Assembly (NCBI GenBank): GCA_016706425.1 | Contig: JADJJR010000001.1 | Coordinates: 1,674,001 to 1,738,000 of the forward strand | Origin: Elusimicrobiota bacterium | GTDB lineage: Bacteria > Elusimicrobiota > Elusimicrobia > FEN-1173 | DNA length: 64,000 bases | Direction of reading: 5' to 3' | Part shown: positions 25,470 to 33,975 of the stretch, piece by piece | Layout: each line of letters starts with the position of its first letter | Position numbering within the stretch: the stretch's first letter is position 1 | The notes under the pieces: model-generated | Seen by the model: the letters and a program-made list of their open reading frames with translations, nothing else | What the model was told of the DNA's origin: nothing | Database searches by the model: none | Made by a program: the position numbers and the translations under genes

Positions 25470-25778
25470 TCAGATTGATCGAAGCGCCGCGGCCATGCGT
25501 TCAACCGCCGCGGCCGCTTCCTTGCCGCTGACTTTTTGGGTTTTTTTGTAGAGCCGCGCCGCGCATTTCACATGCCCGGCCCGCAGAAGGGCGACATAAT
25601 GATGGTCCGTCACGGGCTCTCCGACCGCCGGATAAAGCCCCGCCACGCGCAGGCGGTGCACCCGGTTGAAGCGCCGATCCAAGAGGACCACCACGACCAT
25701 CGTGGCGATGACGATGGCCAAGCCGGCGCCAACCCAAAACCCCATCCAAAAACCCGGTTCGATTATTTGCCGCAGCAT
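25470..25778 (-). CDS. Single-pass membrane protein of unknown function (102 aa)
   Basis: One N-terminal transmembrane helix (FWMGFWVGAGLAIVIATMVVVVLL) is followed by a basic soluble tail (VHRLRVAGLYPAVGEPVTDH). The ATG lies inside the 3' end of secA (16-bp overlap) and its stop abuts the start region of lnt, so it belongs to that operon. I do not recognise a family. Confidence 0.65.
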   Translation of the reverse strand: MLRQIIEPGFWMGFWVGAGLAIVIATMVVVVLLDRRFNRVHRLRVAGLYPAVGEPVTDHHYVALLRAGHVKCAARLYKKTQKVSGKEAAAAVERMAAALRSI

Positions 25779-28700
25779 TTTTTGTACTTCTTTCCGCTGC
25801 CGCAGGGGCAGGCGTCGTTCCGTCCAATTTTTTTCACGTCGGGCAGTTCGGCCACGGCGGCCCCCGGACGGTCTCCGGCCGGGCGGGCGGCCTGCGCCGT
25901 GCGGATGAGGGGCGCGGCCGGGGCCGGGCGCGGCGCCGCGCCCGTGATGATTTCGGGCGCCTCGGGTTTTTCCGCCGTCATGGCCCGCTCTTCCTCGGCG
26001 GCCTCATCGGCCGGGGCGGCCTCGATGCGGAAGAGGAACTCCAAGGTCTCTTCCCGGATCCGCTGCATCATCGCCTCGAAGAGATTGTAGCCTTCCTTTT
26101 GGAATTCGATCAACGGGTCTTTTTGGCCGTAGGCCCTCAAAAAGATTCCCTTCCGCAGTTGTTCCAAATACGTCAGGTGCTCCACCCAGGCCGTGTCCAT
26201 GACTTGAAGAAGGACCATGCGCCCCAAGCGTTGGAAACTCTCGTCGCCCAGCTGTTCACGCCGCCGGACGAAAGCGGACGACAGCGCCTCCTTCAGATTC
26301 TCCTGCAATTCCCCGACGTTGGCCGGGCGGTCCTTTTCGGGATCTAAACGGATTTCGAAACTTCGAAGCAGCCAGGCGCCCAGGCTTTGCAGGTCCCATT
26401 CTTCGGGGTGCGCCTTTTCGGGCGCCCAAAGGGTCAACTTCTCCTCCAGAGACTCCCGGGCCATGCGGTCGAAAAGGGCCGACTGGTCCTCGCCCTCCAG
26501 GACGGCGTTCCGCAACCGGTAAATGGCCTCCCGCTGCTTGTTCATCACGTTGTCGAAATCGAGGAGCTGTTTTCGAATGTCGAAGTTCATGGCCTCGACC
26601 TTGCTCTGCGCGTGGGCGATGGCCCGGTTGATGATGCCCGCCTCGATGCTTTCCCCCTCTTGCATGCCGACGCGGCCCATCCAATGCTGGACGCGTTCGG
26701 TGTTGCCGAAGAGGCGCATGAGTTCGTCGTCGAGGGCGAGATAGAAGCGGGAGGACCCCGGGTCGCCCTGACGGCCGGCCCGGCCGCGCAACTGGTTGTC
26801 GATCCGGCGCGACTCATGCCGTTCGGTCCCGAGAATGTGCAAGCCCCCGCGGCGCTCCCGCGAAAGCATGTCGGGCTCAAAAAGGGATTCCCAAATCGCC
26901 CGGTGCAACTCGCGCCGGTCGTCGGTGTGGGCGGGGTCGGTCGAACCGTGAACCTTGCCCCAGAGCTCTTCGCGGCCGGCGGGCGGGGCGGTCACCCCCG
27001 CTTTTTCCGGAAACGCGGGGTCATCCAAAAAGCGGTTCAGGACCGCGACGACGTCCCGTTCCTTGGCTTTTTCCCAGGCCTCGGCCTTGATCCCGAGGGC
27101 GTCGAGGATCGCTTGATCGACCGGGCGGGGTTTCTTGGCGAATTTCTCAAAACCGTAAAGGTTGAAATCCCCCAGGGCGAAAAACACCGACCCTGTTTTA
27201 ACCCGTTCGGCGTCGGCCGGGTCCGGGGGCGTGCCCCCCAAAATGATGTCGGTGCCGCGACCCGCCATGTTGGTGGCGATGGTGACGGCCCCCTTGCGCC
27301 CGGCCTGGGCGATGATCTGGGCTTCCTGCTCGTGGTATTTGGCGTTCAAAACGCTGTGGGGAACGCCCTTTTGACGGAGGGCGGCGGAAAGCCGCTCCGA
27401 TTTCTCGATGGACCGCGTTCCAACCAGGATCGGTTGCCCGCGCCGCCAGCAATCTTCCACTTCGTCGATGATGGCGCTGACCTTTTCCCGCTCGCTGCGG
27501 TAAACGCGGTCGGCGTGGTCCAACCGGGTGACCGACCGGTTGGGCGGGATGGACACCACGTCCAGCTTGTAAATTTCCCAAAATTCCTTGGCCTCGGTCA
27601 TGGCCGTGCCCGTCATGCCCGCCAATTTCTTGAACAACTTGAAAAAGTTTTGGAACGTGATGGTGGCGAGGGTCTGGTTCTCCTCGGCGACGCGAATGCC
27701 TTCCCTGGCCTCCACCGCCTGGTGCAGTCCGTCCGACCAGCGGCGGCCCGGCATCAAGCGGCCGGTGAATTCATCGACGATGACCACCTCGCCGTCCTTC
27801 ACGACGTAGTCCACGTCTTTCTGATAAAGCTTGTGGGCGCGAATGGCCTGCGTGATGTGGTGCACCCATTCGCCCGAAATATCGTCGTAGAGGCTGCGCA
27901 CGCCGAGGAGGTGTTCGCATTTCACGGTCCCCTGCTCCGTCAAGATCGCGCTGTGGGCTTTTTCATCGACGATGTAATCGAAGCCGACGCCCAAATCGAT
28001 GCCCTTGTACTTGGCCGCGATCTCCTCCGACTCGGTGATCATCCGGCCCTTGAGCTGGGGAATCAGGCGGTTGACGATTTGGTAGCGCTGGCTGGACGCC
28101 TCGCCGGGGCCGGAAATGATGAGGGGCGTGCGGGCTTCGTCGACGAGGATCGAATCGACCTCGTCGACGATCGCGAAATTGAAGGGGCGGAGCACCCGGT
28201 GGCGGGCGTCGCGCACCAGGTTGTCGCGCAAGTAATCGAACCCCAGCTCGTTGTTGGTGACGTAGGTGACGTCGGAAGCGTAGGACCGGCGGCGGTCGTC
28301 GTTGCGCATGTCGTGCTGGACGTGGCCGACCGTCAAGCCGAGGAATTCGTAGACCGGGCCCATCCACTGGCGGTCGCGCTTGGCGAGGTAGTCGTTCACC
28401 GTGACCACGTGCACGCCCCGGCCGGCGAGCGCGTTCAAATAGACGGGCAGCGTGGCGACGAGGGTTTTGCCCTCGCCCGTTTTCATCTCGGAAATTTTTC
28501 CCTGGTGGAGGACGATGCCGCCGATGATCTGCACGTCGTAGGGGCGCAACCCGATGGCCCGTTTGGCCGCTTCGCGGGCGACGGCGAAGGCCTCGGGCAA
28601 AAGGTCGTCCAGCGTTTCCCCCCGCGCCAAACGCTCGCGGAATTCGGGCGTCTTGGCCTTGAGCGCGGCGTCGTCGAGGGCCTCGGTCTCCGCCGCCCGG

Positions 28701-28789
28701 GCGTTGACCAACGCCACCAGCGGCGCGATGGTTTTGAGCGTTCGCTGGTTCTGGGTTCCAATGAAGAGTTTAAGGATGGATTGAATCAT
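25763..28789 (-). CDS. secA: Preprotein translocase ATPase SecA
   Basis: 1008 residues, the motor that drives unfolded proteins through SecYEG. Walker A is MKTGEGKT (near 105), and the DEAD-type segment is EVDSILVDEARTPLIISG. The helical scaffold and wing domains follow. The protein ends in the zinc-binding tail CPCGSGKKYKKCCGK that binds SecB or ribosomes. Length is slightly above the usual 850-900, with a Pro/Ala-rich linker before the zinc tail. Its ATG overlaps the stop of the MGMT gene (ATGA). Confidence 0.97.
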   Translation of the reverse strand: MIQSILKLFIGTQNQRTLKTIAPLVALVNARAAETEALDDAALKAKTPEFRERLARGETLDDLLPEAFAVAREAAKRAIGLRPYDVQIIGGIVLHQGKISEMKTGEGKTLVATLPVYLNALAGRGVHVVTVNDYLAKRDRQWMGPVYEFLGLTVGHVQHDMRNDDRRRSYASDVTYVTNNELGFDYLRDNLVRDARHRVLRPFNFAIVDEVDSILVDEARTPLIISGPGEASSQRYQIVNRLIPQLKGRMITESEEIAAKYKGIDLGVGFDYIVDEKAHSAILTEQGTVKCEHLLGVRSLYDDISGEWVHHITQAIRAHKLYQKDVDYVVKDGEVVIVDEFTGRLMPGRRWSDGLHQAVEAREGIRVAEENQTLATITFQNFFKLFKKLAGMTGTAMTEAKEFWEIYKLDVVSIPPNRSVTRLDHADRVYRSEREKVSAIIDEVEDCWRRGQPILVGTRSIEKSERLSAALRQKGVPHSVLNAKYHEQEAQIIAQAGRKGAVTIATNMAGRGTDIILGGTPPDPADAERVKTGSVFFALGDFNLYGFEKFAKKPRPVDQAILDALGIKAEAWEKAKERDVVAVLNRFLDDPAFPEKAGVTAPPAGREELWGKVHGSTDPAHTDDRRELHRAIWESLFEPDMLSRERRGGLHILGTERHESRRIDNQLRGRAGRQGDPGSSRFYLALDDELMRLFGNTERVQHWMGRVGMQEGESIEAGIINRAIAHAQSKVEAMNFDIRKQLLDFDNVMNKQREAIYRLRNAVLEGEDQSALFDRMARESLEEKLTLWAPEKAHPEEWDLQSLGAWLLRSFEIRLDPEKDRPANVGELQENLKEALSSAFVRRREQLGDESFQRLGRMVLLQVMDTAWVEHLTYLEQLRKGIFLRAYGQKDPLIEFQKEGYNLFEAMMQRIREETLEFLFRIEAAPADEAAEEERAMTAEKPEAPEIITGAAPRPAPAAPLIRTAQAARPAGDRPGAAVAELPDVKKIGRNDACPCGSGKKYKKCCGK

Positions 28790-29106
28790 GAGCGCGATAT
28801 TTTAGCAGATGCCCACCCTTCTTTCGCGAGCAAACGTCGTTTCGTCCCCACGCCCCCAGGCCCCGAATACCCCCCCATCCCCCCGTCCGATCGGACCACC
28901 CGGTGGCAGGGCACGACCGGCGCGAAAGGGTTGGCCCCCAGGGCGGTGCCCACGGCCCGCGCCGCGCCGGGGCGGCCGATCCGCGCGGCGAGCCAGCCGT
29001 AGGTGCGCACTTCCCCGGCGGGGATCTCGGCGCAGGCTTTCCAAACGGCCTGGTAAAACGCGGGGTGGGAGCGCATCGCGTCCGTGATTTTTTTAGGCAG
29101 AGGCAT
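28786..29106 (-). CDS. MGMT-family DNA-alkyl transferase, DNA-binding domain only
   Basis: 106 residues corresponding to the winged-helix C-terminal domain of O6-alkylguanine transferases, without the N-terminal ribonuclease-like half. The acceptor motif reads VVPCHRVV, so the reactive Cys is present (alkyltransferase-like ATL proteins have Trp there). GGYSGPGG follows as in the family. It could repair alkylguanine weakly or flag lesions for excision repair, which would fit its position directly after uvrC (14-bp overlap). Confidence 0.85.
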   Translation of the reverse strand: MPLPKKITDAMRSHPAFYQAVWKACAEIPAGEVRTYGWLAARIGRPGAARAVGTALGANPFAPVVPCHRVVRSDGGMGGYSGPGGVGTKRRLLAKEGWASAKISRS

Positions 29107-30420
29107 GGGGGTCTCCTTGAAAAATGATTTTGTCGCGGCGGGAGCGGTGAAAACCCACGGCGAAACGGTGCGCCTCGTCCCGGGCGTGCTGGAGAATTTG
29201 CAGGGCCGGCGAATCTTTGGGCAGGCGCACCGGCTCGGTCCGGTCCGGCAAAAACACCTCCTCGTCCCGTTTCGCCAGGGACGCCAGGGGCACCGGGCGC
29301 GCCGTCACCCCCGACAGGGCCCGCCGGGCCGCGTTCAACTGGCCCGGGCCCCGTCGATCAAAATCAAGTCGGGCCAGGCAGCGCCCTCGTCGCGGACCCG
29401 GCGGTAGCGGCGGGCCACCACCTCGGCCATGGATTTGAAGTCGTCCACCCCCGCCACGGTGTTGATCTTGAATTTCCGGTAATGGCTCTTCAACGGACGG
29501 CCGTTTTCGAACACCACCATCGACGCCACGGTCGCCGCGCCCTGCGCGTGGGAAATATCGAAGCACTCGATGCGCGCGGGGGGTCGGGGCAGGCCCAGGG
29601 CGGCCTGGAGGGCTTGCAGGGCCTGGCTGGTTTGCAGGCGCCCCCGCACGTCCTCCTCGCGCAGCGCGCGGAACGTGACGCGCTCGTTCATGTGGTCCAG
29701 GGCCGCCAGGTTGTCCCGCAGGCGCGCGGCGGCCTCGAATTCCATGCGGCGGGACGCCGCCCGCATCGCCCCCTGCCAAGCCCGGCGGAGCGGCGCGTTT
29801 TTCCCCTCGAAAAAAAGCCGCGCCTGCGCCACCGACCGCGCGTAGTCGGCCTTGCCGATCCGCCCGAGGCACGGCGCCGGGCATTGCCGCGTGTGAAGAT
29901 AGAGGCAGGAGCGGACCTCGTCGTAGTCCCGCGGGCGGCCTTCGTGAATCTCCAAATCGCAGGGCCGCAAAGGGAACAACCGGGTCTTCCACACCCAATC
30001 CAACAGGCCCCGCACGCCGCGGACGTTGGGGTAGGGCCCGTAATACAACGCGCCGTCCCGCAAACGCCGACGGGTCCAACGCAACCGGGGAAAATCCTCA
30101 CCGACCGTCAACTTCACAAAAGGGTAGGACTTCCCGTCCTTCCACATGGTGTTGTACAGGGGCTGGTGGCGCTGAATGAGGCGCTGTTCCACCACCAGGG
30201 CTTCGCGCTCGCTCTGGGTGGCGATGTAATCGATGTGGCGCACCTCGGCCATGAGGGCGCGGATTTTGGGTTCGAGGTCCGACCGGAAGTAATTCGCGAC
30301 CCGTTTTCGCAGGTCGATCGCCTTGCCGACGTAAACGATGCGCGCGGCCGCGTCGCGCATCAAATACACCCCCGGCCGGTGGGGCAGGCGGTCCGGCGAA
30401 CGGGCGAAGGCGTCGGTCAC
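29093..30420 (-). pseudogene. uvrC: UvrC excinuclease subunit, frameshifted and lacking the HhH tail
   Basis: Starts at the GTG at 30420, overlapping the murJ stop (GTGA). Visible parts: GIY-YIG nuclease (PGVYLMRDAAARIVYVGKA), Cys cluster (CLYLHTRQCPAPC), UVR motif (MEFEAAARLRDNLAAL) and RNase H-like nuclease (IECFDISHAQGAATV). At about 29341..29349 the frame breaks: DLILIDGARAS then stop. One extra G in the GGGGCCCGGGCC run would give DLILIDGGPGQLNAARRAL, which continues openly to 29093. The rejoined protein is only about 442 residues and ends right after RDEAHRFAVGFHR, without the usual C-terminal double helix-hairpin-helix. The frameshift could be a sequencing error; the missing tail is not explained by it. 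Confidence 0.85.
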
Positions 30421-31949
30421 GCGCGACGGAACAAACCCGTCAAATGAACGCTCTCCTCGGACCGGAGGAGACGGGCCAGGGCGAAATACAGGGCGGCGCC
30501 GCCGGCCACGGCCACCGTCACGCGCAGCGCCAGGGGGCCGAAACCCCACCGGGTCCAGGCCCAGGCGGCCAAGCCCATGAAAAGGGAGGCCGCCGCCGCG
30601 CGAGCCAAGGACAGGGCCAATCGACGCCCTCCCAATAAGCCCAAACGCCGGCGCAACAACCAAAAGAGGAGCGCGGCGTTGACGACCGACGCGATCGCCG
30701 TGGCGAAGGCCAGACCCCCCACCCCCCAGGGCCCCATCAACATCAGGTTGCCGGCGATGTTCACGCCCATGCTGATGTTGGCCACCCGAACCGGCGTCCG
30801 GGTGTCTTTCATGGCGTAAAAAGCGCTCGCCAAGACTTTCACCGCCGCGTAGGCCGGCAGACCCAGGGCGTAACCGGCGAGGGCGGAGGCGGTGAGCGCG
30901 GTCGCCCGCGGCGTGAACCGGCCGTGTTCAAAAAGGATTTGGACGATGGGCGTGCCCAAAGCGATCAACCCGACCATGGCCGGCACCACGGTGAAAAAAA
31001 CCAGCCGCAGGGAGAGGTTCAAGGTCTCTTTCGTTTCCCGCGCGTCGCCCCGGGCAAGACTGGCCGACAACGACGGCAAGGCCGCCGTGGACATGGCGAT
31101 GCCGAACAGGGCCAAGGGCAATTGCATCAACCGGTTGGAGTTGTAAAGGGCCGTCACCGAGCCTTCCATCAGGAAACTGGCGCAGAGCGTGTCGATGAAA
31201 GCGCTGATTTGATCCACCGACAACCCCCACACCGCCGGCAAAAGGGCCAACCCCACCCGCCGGACCTCGGGGTGCCGGGGTTCCCAATGCCAGCGCAGGG
31301 GCATTTTCTCCCGGTGCAGAAGGGGGAGCAACACGGCGAAGTGCAGGACGCCGCCCACCAAAGCGCTCACGGCCAATCCGTCCAGGGGATTGGTCCAAAG
31401 CTTGAAGAGGAAAAAGATGAAGGCGATTTCCGCCACCGACAACATGGCGGGCGCCAGCGCCGGCACGAAGAAATGCCCGAGGGCGTTCAACGCCCCCGAA
31501 GAGACGGCCGCCAGGCAGACAAAAAGGACAAAGGGGAACATCACCCGGGTGAGTCGGACCGTCAAATCGAATTTCTCGGGGTCCGTCCGAAAACCCCAGG
31601 CCACCACCCCGACCAACTGGGGGGCGAACACGATCCCCAGGATCACCAATCCCGTGAGCAACAAACCCAGGGTGGAAAAAAGGGTTTGGAAAAATCGACG
31701 CGCCTCCCCCCCCTCGCCGGTCTCCAGCCGGTGGGTAAAGAGAGGAACGAAAGCCGCGGTGAGAGGGCCCTCCCCCAAGAGGCGCCGCAGAAGGTTGGGA
31801 ATGCGGAACGCGGCGTAGAAGGCGTCGGTGAGCCCCCCGCCGCCGAAGGCGGCCGCCACCAGCGCGTCCCGGACGTAGCCCAGCACACGCGACAACAACG
31901 TCGCGAAGGACACCGTGCCCGCCTGACGAAGGATTTTGGGCGGCGTCAC
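30417..31949 (-). CDS. murJ: Lipid II flippase MurJ
   Basis: 510 residues with about 14 transmembrane helices of the MOP (MviN) superfamily. The N-terminus is diagnostic: FATLLSRVLGYVRDALVAAA, then TDAFYAAFRIPNLLRRLLGE and GPLTAAFVPLF. It flips the peptidoglycan precursor lipid II to the periplasmic face. First gene of the minus-strand operon that continues with uvrC through a GTGA overlap. Confidence 0.95.
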   Translation of the reverse strand: MTPPKILRQAGTVSFATLLSRVLGYVRDALVAAAFGGGGLTDAFYAAFRIPNLLRRLLGEGPLTAAFVPLFTHRLETGEGGEARRFFQTLFSTLGLLLTGLVILGIVFAPQLVGVVAWGFRTDPEKFDLTVRLTRVMFPFVLFVCLAAVSSGALNALGHFFVPALAPAMLSVAEIAFIFFLFKLWTNPLDGLAVSALVGGVLHFAVLLPLLHREKMPLRWHWEPRHPEVRRVGLALLPAVWGLSVDQISAFIDTLCASFLMEGSVTALYNSNRLMQLPLALFGIAMSTAALPSLSASLARGDARETKETLNLSLRLVFFTVVPAMVGLIALGTPIVQILFEHGRFTPRATALTASALAGYALGLPAYAAVKVLASAFYAMKDTRTPVRVANISMGVNIAGNLMLMGPWGVGGLAFATAIASVVNAALLFWLLRRRLGLLGGRRLALSLARAAAASLFMGLAAWAWTRWGFGPLALRVTVAVAGGAALYFALARLLRSEESVHLTGLFRRA

Positions 31950-32016
31950 GAACCGCCCCTCCGATGCGCATTCTTCAATTGACGACCCCGTTCCGAAAAA
32001 GTTAAACTTTCGCCCT

Positions 32017-32301
32017 ATGGCAAAGCTGAAAACCGGACGTCACACGTCCTCTCTTAAAGAAGTGCGTAAAGCGAACCGCCGTCGTTGGGCGAACGTTGCG
32101 GCCAAAACCGTGACGCGGGATCTGACCAAGCAGCTCCGGGCCGCCATCGCGGCCAAGGACGCCGCCCAGGTGAAGACCCTTTTGCCCAAGGCGATGTCCT
32201 CGTGGAAGAAGATGGGCAACCGTCACACCGTCCACCCGGCCAACGCGGCCCGCAAGATCGCCCGGCTCTCCGTCGCGGCGCGCAAAGTCCTCTCCGCTTA
32301 A
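32017..32301 (+). CDS. rpsT: 30S ribosomal protein bS20
   Basis: 94 residues (MAKLKTGRHTSSLKEVRKAN start, HPANAARKIARLS near the end), Lys/Arg/Ala-rich helical protein binding the 5' domain of 16S rRNA. I start at the ATG at 32017; the longer upstream frame has no family similarity. A monocistronic plus-strand gene between two minus-strand operons, with its stop overlapping the end of holA by 4 bp tail to tail. Confidence 0.93.
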   Translation: MAKLKTGRHTSSLKEVRKANRRRWANVAAKTVTRDLTKQLRAAIAAKDAAQVKTLLPKAMSSWKKMGNRHTVHPANAARKIARLSVAARKVLSA

Positions 32302-33329
32302 TCGGACAACTCGGACTTCGTCAGGGACAGCACCAAGCGCGTTAAATCCGCGTCGGGATCGCTGCGCCCCGTCTTCAGGACGTGGTCCGCTTCGACCAGC
32401 GCGTCCGTGGCGCCGAGGAGTTCGTCCCAGGACCACCGCGACACCGCCGCCCGCAGGTCCCGCTGCACATCGAGGGATTTGACCCGCAGGGTTTCAAAAA
32501 TGGCCCGGTCGTCCCCTTTTTTCTCCAGGAACAACGCTTTCGCCATCCAAATTTTCTGAACGGCCCGCACCACCTGGGGCAACAACCCCTCCACCGAATC
32601 CCCCCGCTCCTTTTGCGCGGTCAAGACCCCGAGGGATTTTTTGCGGTCGCGCCGCCACAGGGCGCGCTCCCACTCCATAAATTGGAAACTCACCCGCTCG
32701 CCGCGCAGGGCCCCGACGTCTTCGACGGAGATGGCGGGCCGGTCCTTGACGTAGAGGGCCAATTTCCCGATTTCCTGGTAGAGATCGGGCAAGGACGGGC
32801 CCACGGCGTCCAACAGGGCGTCCGCGGCCGCGCGGTCCATGCGTTTTTTGAAGCGCCCGGCCCGGTCGGCCACCCACTGGGGCAATTGGTTTTCAAAGGG
32901 AGGCCAAAACACCGCCACGGCCCCGGCCCCTTTCACGGCCTGGACCAAAACCGTCCGCTGATCGGGCCGTTCGTCCCACAGCAGGACCAGGCAATTGCTG
33001 GCGGGAAGGCCGTCGACCCCGTCGGCCAGTCGGTTCATGTCCGCCGTGCCGAGCCCGTCCGCCCGCCGGACGGCGACCATCCGCCGACCGCCGAAAAACG
33101 GCAACGTCGCCGCCGCCGACAGGATTTTTCCGGCGTCGGCTTCGTTGCCGTCGAACAAATCCAGGTTCATGACCCCGTCCGCGCCCAAAAACGCCGTTTT
33201 GAGTCTTTCGAAAGTCTCATCGCGGGCGAGGGTGTCGGGCCCGGCGAAAAGGTAAACCCGGTGGAAGTCCCCCTTGTCCCAGCCGCGCGCCAGGGCGCCG
33301 GCGTCGGCGTCGGTTTTAAAAGCCATCAC
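32298..33329 (-). CDS. holA: DNA polymerase III delta subunit
   Basis: 343 residues with the delta-subunit layout: N-terminal Rossmann-like region (FHRVYLFAGPDTLARDETFE), the FFGGRRMVAVR strand, a helical lid domain (ALYVKDRPAISVEDV) and the C-terminal collar (AVQKIWMAKALF). It opens the beta clamp within the clamp loader. Last gene of the ymdB-to-holA operon, 4 bp after lptE. Confidence 0.88.
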   Translation of the reverse strand: MMAFKTDADAGALARGWDKGDFHRVYLFAGPDTLARDETFERLKTAFLGADGVMNLDLFDGNEADAGKILSAAATLPFFGGRRMVAVRRADGLGTADMNRLADGVDGLPASNCLVLLWDERPDQRTVLVQAVKGAGAVAVFWPPFENQLPQWVADRAGRFKKRMDRAAADALLDAVGPSLPDLYQEIGKLALYVKDRPAISVEDVGALRGERVSFQFMEWERALWRRDRKKSLGVLTAQKERGDSVEGLLPQVVRAVQKIWMAKALFLEKKGDDRAIFETLRVKSLDVQRDLRAAVSRWSWDELLGATDALVEADHVLKTGRSDPDADLTRLVLSLTKSELSD

Positions 33330-33333
33330 AGGG

Positions 33334-33975
33334 TCAATACGGCGGCGGGGAAGGAACGTCCGTTTCTTCCGGGGGCGCGGGAACCGGGGAGGACGCGTCC
33401 GGGGCGGGAATGGTTTTCTCGGGCACTTTGCGGGCGCTCGCCCCCGTGACCGATCCGAACCCCTCCAGGGTCCGCTTCACGATGTCCCGGGCGAACAAAT
33501 CCCACAGGCGTTCGCGGGCTTCCTCTTCGGTCAACCCGGCGGGTTGGGTCTCCACCACGTAAATGTAATCCCCCTCCAAACGCTTTTCCTCCCAGAGAAT
33601 GCGTTTTTCCACCCGATCGAGGAACCGCACGTCCATGATCACCCACAGGCGGTATTCCAGAGGTTGGTTGGCGGCGTCGTAGGTCGTGACTTGGCGGATG
33701 TAATTGACGATTTCCCCCTCCACGATGCCGTCGGCCGTGGCTTCGGTGCTCACGTAGGGCAACCGGCCGTCGCGGATGAATTCCTGCTCCACGCGCAGGC
33801 GCAGTTTGTCCTCGAGACCGAAAAACTGGGTCCGGTTTTGGAAGGGCCGTAAACTCACCCGCTGAATGTGCGGGGGCAGCGTGATGTTCGCCCCGCCCGA
33901 ATAACCGGCCATCTCCCCGCATCCCGCGAGGGCCCACCCGGCCGCCACCGCCCACACGCCGACGGATCTTTTCAT
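33334..33975 (-). CDS. lptE: LptE-like LPS-assembly lipoprotein
   Basis: 213 residues beginning with a lipoprotein signal peptide (VWAVAAGWALAGC, lipobox LAGC). Then comes the LptE-type fold: strand IQRVSLRPFQNRTQFFGLED, helix KLRLRVEQEFIRDGR, and GIVEGEIVNYIRQVTTYDA. It would plug the LptD barrel at the outer membrane. A Pro-rich tail follows residue 180. A strong ribosome-binding site (GGAGGCGACAA) precedes the ATG, which overlaps the leuS stop. Sequence similarity in this family is low, so the symbol rests on pattern and context. Confidence 0.75.
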   Translation of the reverse strand: MKRSVGVWAVAAGWALAGCGEMAGYSGGANITLPPHIQRVSLRPFQNRTQFFGLEDKLRLRVEQEFIRDGRLPYVSTEATADGIVEGEIVNYIRQVTTYDAANQPLEYRLWVIMDVRFLDRVEKRILWEEKRLEGDYIYVVETQPAGLTEEEARERLWDLFARDIVKRTLEGFGSVTGASARKVPEKTIPAPDASSPVPAPPEETDVPSPPPY

